This document shows positions 23,796-30,759 of a DNA stretch of 34,597 nt, piece by piece. The stretch spans positions 1 through 34,597 of the forward strand of contig JACQUA010000241.1 in the NCBI GenBank assembly GCA_016210565.1, given 5' to 3'. Within the stretch, counting starts at the first letter, position 1; each line of letters opens with the position of its first letter. The translations under genes and the position numbers were made by a program. The stretch is from Chloroflexota bacterium. GTDB taxonomy: Bacteria; Chloroflexota; Dehalococcoidia; JACQUA01. The notes beneath the pieces are model-generated. The model saw only the letters and a program-made list of their open reading frames with translations. It was not told the origin of the DNA and searched no databases.

Positions 23796-24044
23796 CAGGT
23801 TTGACTTCCTTCAGAACAGCAAACGCGTGACACCCGCGCCCATTCAGGTCCCTCCGGCAGCCAGTCCTATTCGCTCAACATCTTGGATTAAATTTTTGCC
23901 TTCCGTATCCATCTCATTAATTCAACGGCCTGGCGCCGCCGAAATCAGTTACAATTTATGATGTAAAAGAGTTTTCGTTAAGTTACCTGCTCCCCGGGAC
24001 AAGCTGTATTTAACTGGAGAGTGCACATTAGATTGCTCCGAAAA
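23796..24044. other. non-coding stretch
   Basis: Nothing recognisable is seen between the methyltransferase stop and the TGTCA-ended element: no repeat from the other families, no clear hairpin with a T-run and no plausible gene. Base composition is AT-richer around 23880-24030. Confidence 0.4.
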
Positions 24045-24162
24045 TGTCACCCTGAGCCGGAGCCCTGAGCGAAGCGAAGGAGCAGGCGAAGGGTCTTTGC
24101 TCCCCCCCGCTCCGAAAGATTCTTCGACTACGCTCGCCGCGCTCGCTTCGCTCAGAATGACA
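24045..24162 (+). repeat. TGTCA-ended element, copy 3
   Basis: It begins TGTCACCCTGAGC and ends GCTCAGAATGACA like copy 2, with GAGCGAAGCGAAGGAGCAG and TTCTTCGACTACGCTCG inside. It is 6 bp longer than copy 2. The downstream GCGCAGCCATTTTCAT is shared with copy 2. Confidence 0.85.
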
Positions 24163-24232
24163 GCGCAGCCATTTTCATCCTTGGTGGTGCGCCATCAGCG
24201 CATGGTTGATTGTTTCGTAATGGAGGGTATTC

Positions 24233-24463
24233 ATGGAAAGGACAGTAAAGGTTAGGGTTAGAAAGGGCGTGCTGGAGCCATTAGAGGAGCTGAACCTTGA
24301 GGAGGGGAAGGAAATCCTGGTTACATTGATAGAGCTTCCTGAAGAGGACCGGTTTGAGAAGGCTATGGGAGGGTGGAAAGATACCATTGATTGCGAAGCC
24401 CTGCTGAAAGATATCTACGAGAGCCGGCGGTTGTCTGCTGGAAGGCCCGAGGTTGCGCTGTGA
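24233..24463 (+). CDS. DUF104 family antitoxin, orphan
   Basis: This 76-aa protein is clearly homologous to the antitoxin at 6764-7003 (VRVRKGVLEPLEELNLEEGKEI, then MGGWKDTID). It has a GGAGGG ribosome binding site. Its stop overlaps a GTG exactly as in the intact pair, but what follows is only a short remnant of a PIN toxin. It is probably still translated, although it has no local toxin to neutralise. Confidence 0.83.
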   Translation: MERTVKVRVRKGVLEPLEELNLEEGKEILVTLIELPEEDRFEKAMGGWKDTIDCEALLKDIYESRRLSAGRPEVAL

Positions 24464-24528
24464 AGAGGCTCGTCCTGCTTGGTAATACCTGGCGCTTGAG
24501 AATGGCATGCCGCTACAACCAACGTTAA
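24460..24528 (+). pseudogene. N-terminal remnant of a PIN-domain toxin
   Basis: GTG 24460 overlaps the antitoxin stop (CTGTGA). The frame starts VKRLVLLGNTW, like the PIN opening V-x-x-YLVDTDW of the intact toxin at 7000 but lacking the catalytic Asp, and terminates at 24526 after 22 codons. The rest of the toxin is gone. The DprA-like gene begins inside this remnant. Confidence 0.5.
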
Positions 24529-25100
24529 TCCAGGCGCCTTCGTTTGCTCATCCAGTCTTCGCCCTGGGAGACCCCGGCATTCTCCAGGGCAAGAAACTGG
24601 CCTTCTTTTGCTCGGTCAAATGCCCCGGAGAACCCATCGTGCGGGCTTATGACTTTGCCCGCGCCATGCGGGACGCTGGCATCGTTGTTATCAGCGGCTT
24701 TCAATCGCCCATCGAGAAGGATTGCCTTGACCTCCTGCTGCGCGGCAGCCAGCCGGTTATCATCTGCCCCGCCCGGAGCCTCCACGGCATGCGCTTGACT
24801 GCCGCGTGGAAAACGGCCGTTGAGCAGGGACGACTGCTGCTTTTGTCGCCGTTTGCCGAGGGCATCCGGCGCCCCACCATTGAGCTATCTGAGAAACGCA
24901 ATGAGTTCGTCGCTAACCTGGCGGACCAGGTGCTCTTCGCCCATGCCAACCCCGGCGGCAAGACGGAAGCCCTCGCCATGAAGCTGATCAACTCAGGCAA
25001 GCCCGTCCTGACATTCGACAGCAAGGAAAACGCCAACCTGGTGGCGCTGGGGGCGAAGCCAATCCGGGCAGACCAAATCGTCACGGAATCCGGAAGATAG
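24507..25100 (+). CDS. DprA/Smf-like SLOG-domain protein
   Basis: This 197-aa Rossmann-like protein of the DprA/SLOG superfamily has the segments KKLAFFCSVKCPGEPIVRAYDFARAMRDAG, VVISGFQSPIEKDCLDLLL (the nucleotide/DNA-binding loop region), PVIICPARSL and GKTEALAMKLINSGKPVLTF. It lacks the SAM-like N-terminal and winged-helix C-terminal domains of canonical DprA, so a housekeeping transformation role is doubtful. Stand-alone SLOG proteins often occur in defence neighbourhoods as ligand sensors, and this one lies ~700 bp after the PLD-helicase/methyltransferase pair. The start ATG 24507 has only a weak TGAGAA site. Confidence 0.72.
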   Translation: MPLQPTLIQAPSFAHPVFALGDPGILQGKKLAFFCSVKCPGEPIVRAYDFARAMRDAGIVVISGFQSPIEKDCLDLLLRGSQPVIICPARSLHGMRLTAAWKTAVEQGRLLLLSPFAEGIRRPTIELSEKRNEFVANLADQVLFAHANPGGKTEALAMKLINSGKPVLTFDSKENANLVALGAKPIRADQIVTESGR

Positions 25101-25238
25101 AGCGCTAAACCCGTCTTAGGGAGTAATGAATTTGGAACACAACAGGGGTAGACGGGTTGTTCGGTTAGGGATGTCTGAGGACACCGGACGAAAATTGGCG
25201 GCGTTCTGAGGAGAGACAGGGAAAAGGACAACCTCAAC

Positions 25239-25562
25239 TTAGACGGGGGTCCTTATTTGACGGCGCCGTACGGGCCCGAAGAGGGAAAAGAGGAGTTTGC
25301 CGACTTCCTGCCTCAGTTCGAGCTCGGGCCTCATCTCTTCGATGACTTCGGTGACCAAGAGCTCGAAGGCCCCGGCCCCGCGCCGCGCTTCGCGGTTGAC
25401 AAGGCGATCATCCCGGGGGAAACTCCCCGGCAGCCAGTCAGCGAAATCGGTCAGAGCCATCTGGCCGTCATAGTATTGCTCAGAGACAGAGACGAGTCCG
25501 TTTATGAGTCTATCCCAGGCGGGAAGTACCTTGATGGGCCGGTCAATCAATTCCTTTGACAT
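25239..25562 (-). CDS. hypothetical protein
   Basis: I do not recognise the family. It is 107 aa, soluble and acidic, with a helix-rich pattern (VLPAWDRLINGLVSVSEQYYDG, ADWLPGSFPRDDRLVNREARRG) and a basic C-terminus (FGPVRRRQIRTPV). The start ATG has a GGGGGAAA site upstream on the minus strand. It is a single gene, and its nearest same-strand neighbours begin 200 bases upstream. The 138 bases after the DprA-like gene hold an imperfect AACCCGTCT/AGACGGGTT inverted repeat (25108-25158) but no clear terminator. Confidence 0.5.
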   Translation of the reverse strand: MSKELIDRPIKVLPAWDRLINGLVSVSEQYYDGQMALTDFADWLPGSFPRDDRLVNREARRGAGAFELLVTEVIEEMRPELELRQEVGKLLFSLFGPVRRRQIRTPV

Positions 25563-25768
25563 GGTTTCATTTCCCCCGGCGTAACACCTTGAAAAAGCCT
25601 GTGGCTCGAATCAGCCTTTCAATCCTGGATGGCCTGTTCAACGAATTCAACTAACATCTGGCCGAAGATCAGCGATGGCCGGCTCACCAGTGAAGAAATC
25701 GACAAGTGGCCATCAAATGCCGCAAATCAAGTTCGCAGATAGAGCCTCTCAGCACAATCCCCTTTTGG
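25563..25768. other. non-coding gap, possible gene fragment
   Basis: A 37-codon plus-strand frame (KISDGRLTSEEIDKWP..., to the TAG near 25741) has protein-like composition and may be the tail of a lost gene. It has no ribosome binding site or recognisable family. Otherwise nothing is seen between the TOPRIM-like gene and the small hypothetical. Confidence 0.25.
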
Positions 25769-26443
25769 TTATGTACCCAGCCGTTCAAGTGATGTAAACC
25801 ATTGGTTGAATTTCGGGCACTGTTTTCGAATTCTTTCAACTCCGATGTGTTGTGCGATCCTCCATGCCTGTGCGTTAACACCGCGCCCTTTCTTATACCG
25901 AGGGAAATGCTTTCTGATTCTATTTGAAGGGGCAGTATCATAATTATCGTTAATTTTCTCGCATCCTCCACAATCCGTAACGATCTGCTTAAATATAGTT
26001 TCAAGGTTAGGCTTGTCAAATACCCTGGCCATCTCGTCAGGTCCGGCAAAGAGAAGACTTTCGATCTCAAAAAATTGGACGTAGGGGATAAATCTGGCCG
26101 AGTTGAAGTTGGGGCCCATATCCAGCATTATTGCATCGGCAATTGATCTCTTTATGATCATTAAAGCATTATCGGCACTTTCCCCTTTGGACTCCGATAC
26201 TCCGGGCCAACTGCTATCCAAACCGTAGTAGTCAAAGAGCATTGTCACTATGCTATCAGGTTCTTGTTTAATTAAGGCTGTTAGTTCTTTGCGGACATGG
26301 GCAAAATTATTACCCCCTTTATGCCCAGGTTTACCAACGACGCGGGGATAGAGGAAAATATCTCTTAATCCTAGATCCGGGGCAAAAACATTATCGATTA
26401 TTGCTCTTTCCGTGGGACCTTCAACGAGAACCAATACTCTCAC
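25769..26443 (-). CDS. DUF4276 / TOPRIM-like protein
   Basis: This 224-aa protein starts MRVLVLVEGPTERAIIDNVF, with Glu8 in the position of the TOPRIM metal-binding Glu, and continues with LFDYYGLDSSWPG (Asp71, Asp76) and FFEIESLLFA. DUF4276 proteins are predicted TOPRIM-like nucleases that travel with AAA ATPases. GTG 26443 is chosen because a full AAGGAGGA site lies 7 bases upstream; longer frames have nothing comparable. The gene overlaps the ATPase gene by 23 bases and is last in the operon. The arrangement parallels OLD- and PARIS-type ATPase/TOPRIM pairs, though here as a DUF4276 member. The DNA is clearly more AT-rich than the flanks. Confidence 0.8.
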   Translation of the reverse strand: MRVLVLVEGPTERAIIDNVFAPDLGLRDIFLYPRVVGKPGHKGGNNFAHVRKELTALIKQEPDSIVTMLFDYYGLDSSWPGVSESKGESADNALMIIKRSIADAIMLDMGPNFNSARFIPYVQFFEIESLLFAGPDEMARVFDKPNLETIFKQIVTDCGGCEKINDNYDTAPSNRIRKHFPRYKKGRGVNAQAWRIAQHIGVERIRKQCPKFNQWFTSLERLGT

Positions 26444-27545
26444 GGGCAGGTCCTCCTTCGAAAATATTTTTCTGCCACAATTCACCGAGAGTAAAATCTT
26501 TGGTCCAGTCAGATAGCGACTTTGCATCAAGTCGTCGAAATCTTGAAGAGCCATCCACACGATCGACTACGATAACATCTTCCGGATCAAAATGGTTCAA
26601 TAGAGTCGCAGATTGTGTGGAGATTATTAGCTGAGTATGGTCTGAAGCATCCCGAAACAAACCAGCCAGGACTTCCAAACCGAACGGGTGAAGTCCGAGT
26701 TCTGGCTCGTCGATCACAATGGTGGACGGAGGATTTGGTTGTAGCAAAGCTGTTGCCAGACATATGAACCGAATAGTGCCATCCGATAATTGCCACGGCT
26801 GAAATGGAAAGGACGAACCTTTTTGTCTCCACTCCAGTCTGACGACCTCATTTTCACCTTTATTTTCTGGTTCTAGAAGAAAATCATCAAAAAATGGGGC
26901 GATAAGTTGAATCGTCTCGCGGATATTTGAATAATACTTGTCGTGCTTAGTCTTCATGCGAAGTAAGAAAGAAGCAATGTTCGAAGCATCAGGATTTAGT
27001 TCTCGCCAATCACGCACAGACTGATCGCGGCGCATCGTAGCGTGTGCGCTCGTATCATGAAAATGGTAGACGACCCAACTGGACACCGCAGCATAAATAT
27101 ATGCTCCAACACCTGGAGAGTTGGGCCAAATTGCCGACTTGTCATCTTTCCACTGTTTCAGCCGTGATTCGATCCTACCCTCACTGAAATCATTCCACCG
27201 ACCGCTGCGGTAATAATGACCTTCTGCTTTAACCATTAACTGTACCGATGCCGTGGGAGCCAGAGTGAACTTGTACTCGTTTAGTCCGAATTGTAGATGG
27301 GATACTATCTGAGAAGTTTCTTTTGGGCCATTAAAGAGAAATCCGTCTGCTCCCCCATTTTCAGTGATAAAATTAGCTAAGCCCTCTTCAGACATTGCAC
27401 GAAGCATTTTGAAAAAACTAACCAGGTTACTTTTTCCCGCGCCATTAGCGCCGACCATGATGTTAAGGTTTCTGAATTCAAAGTCTTCAAGCAATCGGAT
27501 GGATTTGAAGCCGCTTAACGTTAAACGATCTAAAGGTCGTCCCAT
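26421..27545 (-). CDS. AAA ATPase (AAA_21/OLD-like, ABC-type head)
   Basis: This 374-aa ATPase has an ABC/SMC-type head. It starts LTLSGFKSIRLLEDFEFRNLNIMVGANGAGKSN (Walker A, residues 32-40), followed by a ~200-residue helical insertion, the signature LSDGTIRF (253-260), Walker B IVIDEPELGLHP (276-287) and the switch strand LIISTQS (306-312). Such proteins sense phage activity and control a linked effector; the downstream TOPRIM-like protein fits that role. It lies 75 bases after an HTH gene on the same strand. An orphan regulatory or repair ATPase is the alternative. Confidence 0.87.
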   Translation of the reverse strand: MGRPLDRLTLSGFKSIRLLEDFEFRNLNIMVGANGAGKSNLVSFFKMLRAMSEEGLANFITENGGADGFLFNGPKETSQIVSHLQFGLNEYKFTLAPTASVQLMVKAEGHYYRSGRWNDFSEGRIESRLKQWKDDKSAIWPNSPGVGAYIYAAVSSWVVYHFHDTSAHATMRRDQSVRDWRELNPDASNIASFLLRMKTKHDKYYSNIRETIQLIAPFFDDFLLEPENKGENEVVRLEWRQKGSSFPFQPWQLSDGTIRFICLATALLQPNPPSTIVIDEPELGLHPFGLEVLAGLFRDASDHTQLIISTQSATLLNHFDPEDVIVVDRVDGSSRFRRLDAKSLSDWTKDFTLGELWQKNIFEGGPARESIGSR

Positions 27546-27620
27546 TTGAGTCTCCTTGTGCTGTTCCTATCCCTGTTTGAATGCCTGATGAGCGAGCCAC
27601 ATTTAGATCTTCACCCTTTT

Positions 27621-27824
27621 TTATTTTTCCCTTGTACCTTGTTTAGCAGTTCCTCCCGCTTTCACCCATTCGTCAACATCTTTCCTCTTGAACTTCCAAA
27701 GACGCCCGATACGGTAGGCAGGTAGTCCGTGTTTGTCAATCCATTTGTAAACAGTATCGTTACTTACGCCAAGATAATCACATATCTCATTCAAAGATAG
27801 CCACCGATCATCGGTATCAGTCAT
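27621..27824 (-). CDS. excisionase/MerR-like helix-turn-helix protein
   Basis: This 67-aa DNA-binding protein has a winged helix-turn-helix of the HTH_17/excisionase type (LSLNEICDYLGVSNDTVYKWIDKHGLPAYRIGRLWKFKRKDVDEWV). The ATG at 27824 has GGGAG upstream; the frame stays open to 27899, but that part lies within the leader. It heads the operon with the ATPase and TOPRIM-like genes and is the natural candidate to bind the repeats around the promoter at 27911. Alternatively it could be an Xis of a former element. Confidence 0.85.
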   Translation of the reverse strand: MTDTDDRWLSLNEICDYLGVSNDTVYKWIDKHGLPAYRIGRLWKFKRKDVDEWVKAGGTAKQGTREK

Positions 27825-27897
27825 TCTCGTTTCTCCCGGAAAGTAAACTAAATCATGACCATATTTGTCCGAGTATTGGGTATTATCGAATCTACTC

Positions 27898-27979
27898 ACC
27901 GATTATTTGGATAATACAAGATCAGGGTCTATATGTCAAACGATATTTGCCGTTTAATACCGATTATTATCTAGAATAC
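27898..27979 (-). promoter_or_regulatory. promoter and operator-like repeats of the HTH-ATPase-TOPRIM operon
   Basis: On the minus strand, TTGACA (27939-27934), a 17-bp spacer and TATTAT (27916-27911) make a near-consensus promoter. GTATTATCCAAATAATCGGT (27917-27898) covers the -10 and start region and contains the palindrome ATTATTTGGATAAT. A related direct copy, GTATT...AATAATCGGT, lies at 27979-27959, upstream of the -35. The paired sites on both sides of the promoter suggest repression by the HTH protein. The remaining bases to 28113 show no other feature. Confidence 0.6.
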
Positions 27980-28113
27980 CCGTTTTATTATCGCAGATAT
28001 TTCGAGGTTGCATTCCGCTTCCCTGGCCATGATCTTCCTCGCCCGACTTCTGTGCAGCAGCTTTGGGTGTGGTAATATATCGGGGAGGAAACGAGCAGGG
28101 AACAGGTCCAACC

Positions 28114-28338
28114 ATGAAGAGCCGAAAGAACAGCAAGTGCGCGGAAGCGGAGCAGGCCCTGGCCCTGGCCGCCTACAGGAACGAGCCGGAGAAGCTGAGA
28201 TATCCTCTGCAAAAGGCGCTGGGCAAATATGGGAAGCCAAAGGTGACCATCCAGGACTTGAGGGCGCAACTCTCCGACCGGATGGGCGATGTTTCGCTCA
28301 GCCGGGTGATTATCGAGATGCGTGAAAAGGGCTATTAG
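28114..28338 (+). CDS. small conserved-looking hypothetical protein
   Basis: Unknown family. It is 74 aa, charged and helix-rich: MKSRKNSKCAEAEQALALAAYRNE followed by KLRYPLQKALGKYGKPKVTIQDLRAQLSDRMGDVSLSRVIIEMREKGY. The C-terminal half looks like a small winged-helix or ParD-like unit, but this is weak. ATG 28114 has AGGGAACAGG upstream. It lies 42 bases before the crotonase gene on the same strand, so the two may be co-transcribed. Confidence 0.5.
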   Translation: MKSRKNSKCAEAEQALALAAYRNEPEKLRYPLQKALGKYGKPKVTIQDLRAQLSDRMGDVSLSRVIIEMREKGY

Positions 28339-28380
28339 CGCCCAATCTTCAATCTTGAATCCTTTTCCAGGAGCGGCAGC

Positions 28381-29181
28381 ATGGAATTCCAGTATATCAT
28401 CTACTCTGTCGAGGACGGCATCGCCAGCATCACCCTCAACCGCCCCAGCGCGTTGAACGCCTTCAATCTGAAGTTCATCGAGGAGTGGCGGAAGGCGCTG
28501 GAAGCGGCCAGGGACGACCAGGATGTCAAGGTCATCATCGTCACCGGGGCGGGACGGGCCTTCAGCGCCGGCGCCGACCCGAAGGTCCTCATGGAATTGC
28601 GCGAAAAGACCCCTGCCCCCCTCCCGGAGCGGCGTCTGATGAAGACGCAGAACATGCTGAGCATTGTCCGGACGGTGTCCACGCTGGAGAAGCCCTACAT
28701 CGCCGCGGTAAACGGCCCCGCGGTGGGCGGGGGCATGGACCTGATCAGCCTGTGCGACATCAGGTTCGCCTCGGACCGGGCCAAATTCGGCATGGCCTTC
28801 GTCCGCATGGGGGAAATTCCCACCGCCGGGGGATGCTATTTTCTGCCGCGCATCGTGGGCGTGGCCAAAGCCTGCGAGCTTATCTGGACCGGCAAGATCA
28901 TCAGCGCCGAAGAAGCCTTCCGCATCGGCTACGTCACCCGGGTGGTGCCCCACGAGGAGCTGATGCCGACCGTCATGGACTTCGCCCGGCAGCTCGTCAA
29001 GGGGCCGTCGGTGGCCATCGGGCTGACCAAGCGCCTGATCTGGCGCTGCCTGGACCTGGACCTGAATACCGCCCTGGAAGCCCACCTCATCAGCCAGACC
29101 GTGGCCGAAAGCACCGACGACGCGAAGGAAGGCCCCCGGGCGTGGCTGGAGAAACGCGAGCCGGTTTTCAAGGGAAGATAG
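28381..29181 (+). CDS. enoyl-CoA hydratase/isomerase family protein (crotonase fold)
   Basis: This 266-aa crotonase-fold enzyme acts on acyl-CoA thioesters. Oxyanion-hole segments are present: FSAGADPKVL (residues 61-70) and NGPAVGGGMDL (111-121, Gly118). The two Glu residues that hydrate enoyl-CoA in crotonase align with Asp120 and Phe140 here. A classical hydratase activity is therefore unlikely; an isomerase, hydrolase or decarboxylase reaction is possible. Spacing and length are normal, and AGGAG precedes the ATG. There are no neighbours of a beta-oxidation cluster, so the pathway is open. Confidence 0.87.
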   Translation: MEFQYIIYSVEDGIASITLNRPSALNAFNLKFIEEWRKALEAARDDQDVKVIIVTGAGRAFSAGADPKVLMELREKTPAPLPERRLMKTQNMLSIVRTVSTLEKPYIAAVNGPAVGGGMDLISLCDIRFASDRAKFGMAFVRMGEIPTAGGCYFLPRIVGVAKACELIWTGKIISAEEAFRIGYVTRVVPHEELMPTVMDFARQLVKGPSVAIGLTKRLIWRCLDLDLNTALEAHLISQTVAESTDDAKEGPRAWLEKREPVFKGR

Positions 29182-29204
29182 CTGAACCGGAATTACTAAT
29201 GACG

Positions 29205-29225
29205 ACCCCCGACTTGATCGGGGGT
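29205..29225. terminator. ACCCCCGA/TCGGGGGT hairpin after the crotonase gene
   Basis: An 8-bp perfect stem with a 5-base loop lies 23 bases after the crotonase stop, with no T-run. It may slow or end transcription, but it could equally be one more dispersed palindrome. Confidence 0.35.
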
Positions 29226-29342
29226 GAATGACGAGTCAATGTTCAAAGCTCGAATGTTCAAACCAACAAGGCTTTTTGTCAAAAACTTGACATAATTGCC
29301 GGGTGATGTGGTGTATGCTGGGGACCAGGTAGCTCTGCAACT

Positions 29343-29390
29343 GGCTGCATTGCAGCCACCCCGGCACATCGGGGCGCGAATGCGCGCCCC
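29343..29390. repeat. two adjacent palindromes
   Basis: GGCTGCATTGCAGCC (29343-29357) and GGGGCGCGAATGCGCGCCCC (29371-29390) are separated by 13 bases and followed by GGTGCGGCTAC. They form strong hairpins in the 612-base gene-free interval 29182-29793, in a style like the other dispersed hairpins. Confidence 0.65.
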
Positions 29391-29537
29391 TGAAAGGTGC
29401 GGCTACAGCCGGGAACCGGGATCCACCGTATCAAATTTTCATGACATTTGCGGGGAAAGCAGCCCTGGCGACATTTTCTGCCCTTTACAATGGGCTAACG
29501 GGCAGGATACAATCGCGCCTATGTGAAGGTTTAGAGG

Positions 29538-29608
29538 CAGGGGCCCGCAAGCCGGAGAATACGCTCTGGCACCAGCAAGCGGGGGAAACCCGCAACAGTA
29601 GTACCCTG
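29538..29608 (+). ncRNA. candidate structured RNA (three-way junction) upstream of the cytochrome gene
   Basis: CAGGG (29538-29542) can pair with CCCTG (29604-29608). Inside are two hairpins: GCCGGAG/CTCTGGC with a 6-base loop (29551-29570), and GCGGG/CCCGC with a GGAAA loop (29579-29593). The result is a compact three-way junction ending 185 bases before the cytochrome start. It matches no riboswitch class I can name; the CCTGATC is reminiscent of a TPP element, but the CTGAGA box is absent. Confidence 0.3.
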
Positions 29609-29716
29609 ATCGTGGTCGTTGACAAAATAAACTGACATTGGTCTATTTCAGCGTTCACAGGCACGGCAGAGGGTCAGAGTGAGGGCGAGCGAGTCTGTTT
29701 TCACCCTCACTTTAAT

Positions 29717-29765
29717 CCTCTCCCATCGAGGGAGAGGAACTTTTCACACAGGCGAGACGCCTGTG
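29717..29765. repeat. CCTCTCCC and CACAGGC hairpins
   Basis: CCTCTCCC/GGGAGAGG (29717-29737) and CACAGGCG/CGCCTGTG (29747-29765) are consecutive hairpins just upstream of the cytochrome gene. The second belongs to the family seen at 2779, 15405 and 16535. Confidence 0.65.
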
Positions 29766-29793
29766 GCACTGCCTGTGGCACCGGGGAGTCAAA

Positions 29794-30759
29794 ATGCGTA
29801 GCCGTAATCTAATCTGCTCCCTCCAGATCATTGTGCCAGCGATCTTGCTGACCTTGCTAACGTACCTGGCCGGTTCCCTGTTACTTGGGGGAGTTGCTCC
29901 GGTTCTGGCTGCAGGGGAGCGGGGCCAGCCACTTTTCGACCAGAAGTGCAAGAGTTGCCACACCATCGGCGGGGGCAAGACGGTGGGGCCTGATCTCAAA
30001 GGCGTTGCCGCCCAGCGCGACCGGGACTGGCTGGTCAAGTTCATTGCTACCCCGGACCGGCTCATCGCCGGGGGCGACCCGCTGGCCAGACAGCTCGTCC
30101 AGCAATACGGTCTGCCCATGCCCAACGTCGGCGTTTCTGAAGAGGACGCCAGGGAGATCATTGCCTATATGGAGGCTCAGTCGGGGGGCGCCCAGGCAAT
30201 CCCCCTCAATCCCCCTTTGTCAAAGGGGGATAATGTTGCTGTCACGGCCGGGGGCGGCCACTCCGCCGGCGTTTCTGCAATCCCCCTTAGTCCCCCTTTT
30301 TCAAAGGGGGAGATGGCCCAGCCCGTGGACCCGGCCCTGGTCCGGACCGGCAGGGCCATGTTTACCGGCGAAATCCCGTTCAAGAACGGCGGGCCTTCTT
30401 GTTTGAGCTGTCATAACGCCGCCGGCGTCTCCGCGCTCGGGGGCGGGACCCTGGCCCGGGACCTGACGAAGACCTATGCTTCCCTGGGAGACCAGGGCAC
30501 CGCGGCCGTGATCAAAGCCGCCCCCTTCCCCCTGATGAAGGACATCTACGGCGCCAGGCCTCTCACCGATGATGAGGTCGCCAGCCTGACCGCTTTCCTG
30601 CAAGACGCCAGTCAGCAAACGACCCCCTCCCCTCCCTCCCCCTTCATTATCATCATCGGCGTCGCAGGCGCGGTGGTCGGAGTCATTTTGTTTCAGCTTT
30701 TCTGGAGAGGCCGGCTCCCGGCAGTCCGCCGTCCCCTGGTCAATGGAGAATCGAAATGA
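29794..30759 (+). CDS. membrane-anchored dihaem cytochrome c (NarC-like)
   Basis: This 321-aa exported electron carrier has an N-terminal signal segment ending near VLAAG. A first haem site follows, Cys52-x-x-Cys55-His56 (CKSCH), with the axial Met likely Met109 in LPMPNV. The second haem site is Cys203-x-x-Cys206-His207 (CLSCH). A C-terminal membrane helix ([20 protein letters not shown]) ends in basic residues. The linker at residues ~134-172 is largely encoded by two palindromic repeats. The stop overlaps the narG start (AATGAG), as with the cytochrome c that precedes narG in some thermophiles. It probably links the respiratory chain to the nitrate-reductase complex. GGGGAG precedes the ATG. 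Confidence 0.85.
   Translation: MRSRNLICSLQIIVPAILLTLLTYLAGSLLLGGVAPVLAAGERGQPLFDQKCKSCHTIGGGKTVGPDLKGVAAQRDRDWLVKFIATPDRLIAGGDPLARQLVQQYGLPMPNVGVSEEDAREIIAYMEAQSGGAQAIPLNPPLSKGDNVAVTAGGGHSAGVSAIPLSPPFSKGEMAQPVDPALVRTGRAMFTGEIPFKNGGPSCLSCHNAAGVSALGGGTLARDLTKTYASLGDQGTAAVIKAAPFPLMKDIYGARPLTDDEVASLTAFLQDASQQTTPSPPSPFIIIIGVAGAVVGVILFQLFWRGRLPAVRRPLVNGESK
30198..30311 (+). repeat. two C5T3/A3G5 palindromes in frame inside the cytochrome gene
   Basis: The copies are AATCCCCCTCAATCCCCCTTTGTCAAAGGGGGA (30198-30230) and AATCCCCCTTAGTCCCCCTTT... (30279-30311), 81 bp apart. They are translated as [12 protein letters not shown] and [12 protein letters not shown] in the linker between the haem domains, leaving both haem domains intact. 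Confidence 0.9.

Noticed and set aside
16806..25100. Complete DISARM system
   Set aside because: PLD, helicase and methyltransferase functions are present, but there is no DUF1998 (DrmB) gene and the PLD domain is fused to the helicase.
25633..25743. 37-codon plus-strand gene
   Set aside because: It has no ribosome binding site or recognised family; it is kept only as a possible gene fragment in the gap description.
25769..27545. PARIS (AriA-AriB)
   Set aside because: The second gene looks like DUF4276 rather than the DUF4435 protein of PARIS, so the system can only be called analogous.
29538..29640. TPP riboswitch
   Set aside because: CCTGATC is present but the CTGAGA box and the rest of the conserved core are not.
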